From Robiginitalea sp. (GTDB taxonomy: Bacteria > Bacteroidota > Bacteroidia > Flavobacteriales > Flavobacteriaceae): a stretch of 64,000 nucleotides of DNA. Under the pieces are notes generated by a model. The model saw nothing but the letters and a program-made list of their open reading frames with translations, was not told where the DNA came from and searched no databases. The stretch is from contig JAHEJJ010000004.1 of the NCBI GenBank assembly GCA_024638915.1, positions 62,001-126,000 of the forward strand, read 5' to 3'. This document shows, piece after piece, positions 62,563 to 64,000 of this stretch; within the stretch, counting starts at the first letter, position 1, and each line of letters opens with the position of its first letter. A program made the translations under genes and the position numbers.

Positions 62563-62570
62563 CAAATTTA
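62563..62570 (-). promoter_or_regulatory. -7 promoter box (TAAATTTG) of pta-ackA
   Basis: Perfect TAnnTTTG on the minus strand, 21 bp before the pta ATG. The AATGACC repeat seen at hsp20 and YtxH is not found at the equivalent position here. Confidence 0.65.
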
Positions 62571-62677
62571 GGACATCTGAGGCCTAAATTCTCCTTTCAG
62601 GAAATAATTATCTGTAAATATTTGGGCATTAAATTTTAAGCATCAGCGCTCTTGCACTATCAGACTCTTACCATGGC

Positions 62678-63529
62678 TCAACTATTATTCGCTTCAGGGA
62701 GTACCAAGAATGGAACATGGGTGTTGAACGCGACTTTTTTTATGACTGGTTCGCGGAGTAATCGCCTGAAAAAGCCGTGCTGACTATTGATCATTGTTAA
62801 TAAATCGGCCTTATGCTCCTCAGCCCATTCATTGATCCTAAAAGACACCATCGGGTGATATTCGAGCATTTCAAAGCTATGGGAAGTCTCTTTTAGGAGT
62901 CTGTTCAATAGTTTTCGTATCTCCTTGTTTTCCCTCGAAAAGGTTTCTTCGGCTGGCATATGAATCACCCTGATAGTGGCATCCCACATGGAAGCAATGC
63001 TGATCATCGGTTCGAGTTCAACCTTCTGGTAAAGGTGCTTGTAGTCTGTGGCAAATGCGATCTGCGAAGGTGAGGTGAAATCAAAAGAACCCGGGATGGC
63101 TAAAAGAGGGCAAAAATTGATGTTTTTGAGTACACTAACCGTATTGCTGCCCATAAATATCTCCTTTAACCCGGTTGCTCCCTGGGTGCCCATACAAAGA
63201 AAATCGATATCCCTGTCGATAATATTACGCCCAACAGCATTGAGCAGGGAATCGGATTCCAGTATGGCTTCGAAACAATGATCTGCTACTTTATTGATGT
63301 TTTTTAAATGTCCTACGACTTTTTGAAGTTTTTGCTCTGCCTCATCCTGGGTGATTTGATGCCATCGTGTATCCCTTTCCTTATTGATAGTGCTCACCAG
63401 ACCAGAGGGTGCAGCTTGATGCGCATGAAGTATGGAAAAGGAACAGGGTATTCTCTCAAAAAAATAAATTGAATACTGAATAGCATGCCATGAATTCTCT
63501 GAAAAATCTGTAGGTAGTAAAACACGCAT
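62678..63529 (-). CDS. Tandem universal stress protein (two UspA domains)
   Basis: A 283-aa protein of two UspA-like domains. Domain 1 (about 1-150) starts with VLLPTDFSENSWHAIQYSIY and ends with MGTQGATGLKEIFMGSNTVSVL and CPLLAIP, the ATP-binding GxxGx9G(S/T) pattern being present. Domain 2 (about 155-283) starts at QIAFATDYKHL and ends with VPFLVLPEANN, with the nucleotide pattern degraded (QHGFFRRLLREPVIKKV). It lies 136 bp upstream of pta and 24 bp after a second usp gene. Confidence 0.92.
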   Translation of the reverse strand: MRVLLPTDFSENSWHAIQYSIYFFERIPCSFSILHAHQAAPSGLVSTINKERDTRWHQITQDEAEQKLQKVVGHLKNINKVADHCFEAILESDSLLNAVGRNIIDRDIDFLCMGTQGATGLKEIFMGSNTVSVLKNINFCPLLAIPGSFDFTSPSQIAFATDYKHLYQKVELEPMISIASMWDATIRVIHMPAEETFSRENKEIRKLLNRLLKETSHSFEMLEYHPMVSFRINEWAEEHKADLLTMINSQHGFFRRLLREPVIKKVAFNTHVPFLVLPEANNS

Positions 63530-63553
63530 CGGGTCTAATTTTTAGATTCAAGT

Positions 63554-64000
63554 TCAACAATCTTTTTGGGGCAATACCAGAAACGGAACATCGCTGTGAA
63601 TCGCCATTTTTTTAACCACCGGTTCGCGGATGAGGCGTTCCAGAAATGTATGAGTGTAATGGATAAGCACGATTAAATCTGCTTTCTCTTCTTTAACGGC
63701 CGCAGCGATGGAGGCGTTAACACTCTGTTTCATTTCAACGTTTTTAAAACAGGTGTCTACCCCTTTTAAAGCCTGTGTAAGTCTTTCCTTGTTTCTTTTC
63801 TGATCAGCTCCGAGGGAGGCTTCCTGAGTGACCTGCATTACCGTAAGCTTGCTTTTCCAGGCCACGGCCATTTCATTTAATAAGCTAATCTGGCATTCGC
63901 GAATTCTACGGCTAAAGTCTGTAGGAAATATAATCCGGTCAAGATCTTTAAAATCCTGCGCTTCAGGAACAGCCAGAATCGGGCAATCGATGATCTTTTT
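63554..64000 (-). CDS. Tandem universal stress protein, 5' end beyond the window
   Basis: The frame is open to the window edge for 148 codons plus stop. The first residues visible, IIDCPILAVPE, are the end of one UspA domain, and RIIFPTDFSRRIRECQISLL begins a second, so this is the C-terminal half of another two-domain Usp protein. The end (VVKKMAIHSDVPFLVLPQKD) resembles the neighbour's. An internal ATG at 63871 is not the start. It is a paralogue of the adjacent gene and probably in the same operon. Confidence 0.9.
   Translation of the reverse strand, partial: KKIIDCPILAVPEAQDFKDLDRIIFPTDFSRRIRECQISLLNEMAVAWKSKLTVMQVTQEASLGADQKRNKERLTQALKGVDTCFKNVEMKQSVNASIAAAVKEEKADLIVLIHYTHTFLERLIREPVVKKMAIHSDVPFLVLPQKDC

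Noticed and set aside
1-64000. CRISPR arrays, insertion sequences, integrases, toxin-antitoxin or defence genes
   Set aside because: No regularly spaced repeats, transposase or nuclease-effector motifs were seen on reading the proteins and intergenic regions.

Overview
The window reads as a chromosomal segment of a member of the Bacteroidota, almost certainly family Flavobacteriaceae. Evidence: a SusC/SusD pair, the gliding and type IX secretion proteins GldJ and PorV, PafA-type phosphatase, many lineage-typical lipoproteins, almost no Shine-Dalgarno sequences, and repeated promoter boxes of the Bacteroidota form TAnnTTTG at short distances upstream of start codons. Nothing resembling a phage, insertion sequence, integron or CRISPR array was seen. 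Coding density is high and most genes are housekeeping or lineage-core.

Layout. 1-9.6 kb: a nutrient-uptake locus (SusC-like receptor, SusD-like lipoprotein, a third lipoprotein, terminator, then a large FG-GAP/ASPIC-UnbV lipoprotein). 9.6-21 kb: RlmB, a rhomboid protease, RarA, a run of lineage-specific envelope proteins, a tightly overlapping minus-strand group (RadC, a deacetylase-like protein, a YjjG-type HAD phosphatase), two Lys/Glu-rich exported proteins and an Mpl-type Mur ligase. 21-32 kb: cupin and divergent SDR, a decayed TPR-like fragment, a CPBP protease, Obg, a fused hypoxanthine phosphoribosyltransferase-adenylate kinase, PurK/PurE, an M3 peptidase, an ECF sigma/ZAS anti-sigma pair and a UbiA-like membrane protein. 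32-44 kb: GcvP, a KAS III/methyltransferase/glycosyltransferase group, PafA, MlaE/MlaF, and a SprT-mannose-1-phosphate guanylyltransferase-DUF389 operon.

44-54 kb: a small lipoprotein gene interrupted by an in-frame amber codon, SDR and M28 peptidase, pyruvate dehydrogenase E2 and E1-alpha, cytidine deaminase, PorV and GldJ. In Flavobacterium johnsoniae porU lies between gldJ and porV; here that interval is 450 bp with no recognisable gene. 54-64 kb: MurF, tRNA-Val(GAC), exonuclease III, a divergent sigma-like protein, then a stress and fermentation region: Hsp20, patatin, a DUF6327-like/holin-like/YtxH trio, AckA, Pta and two universal stress proteins, the last running off the right edge.

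The most interesting non-coding signal is a near-identical 18-bp inverted repeat (AAATGACCA-N2-GTCA-W-TT) upstream of hsp20 and upstream of the YtxH operon. In both places its centre lies about 29 bp before the predicted -7 box, the geometry expected of a CRP/FNR-family activator. This suggests a shared stress or low-oxygen regulon. Start codons were adjusted where signal peptides, family N-termini or a -7 box overlapping the longer reading frame argued for a shorter protein.
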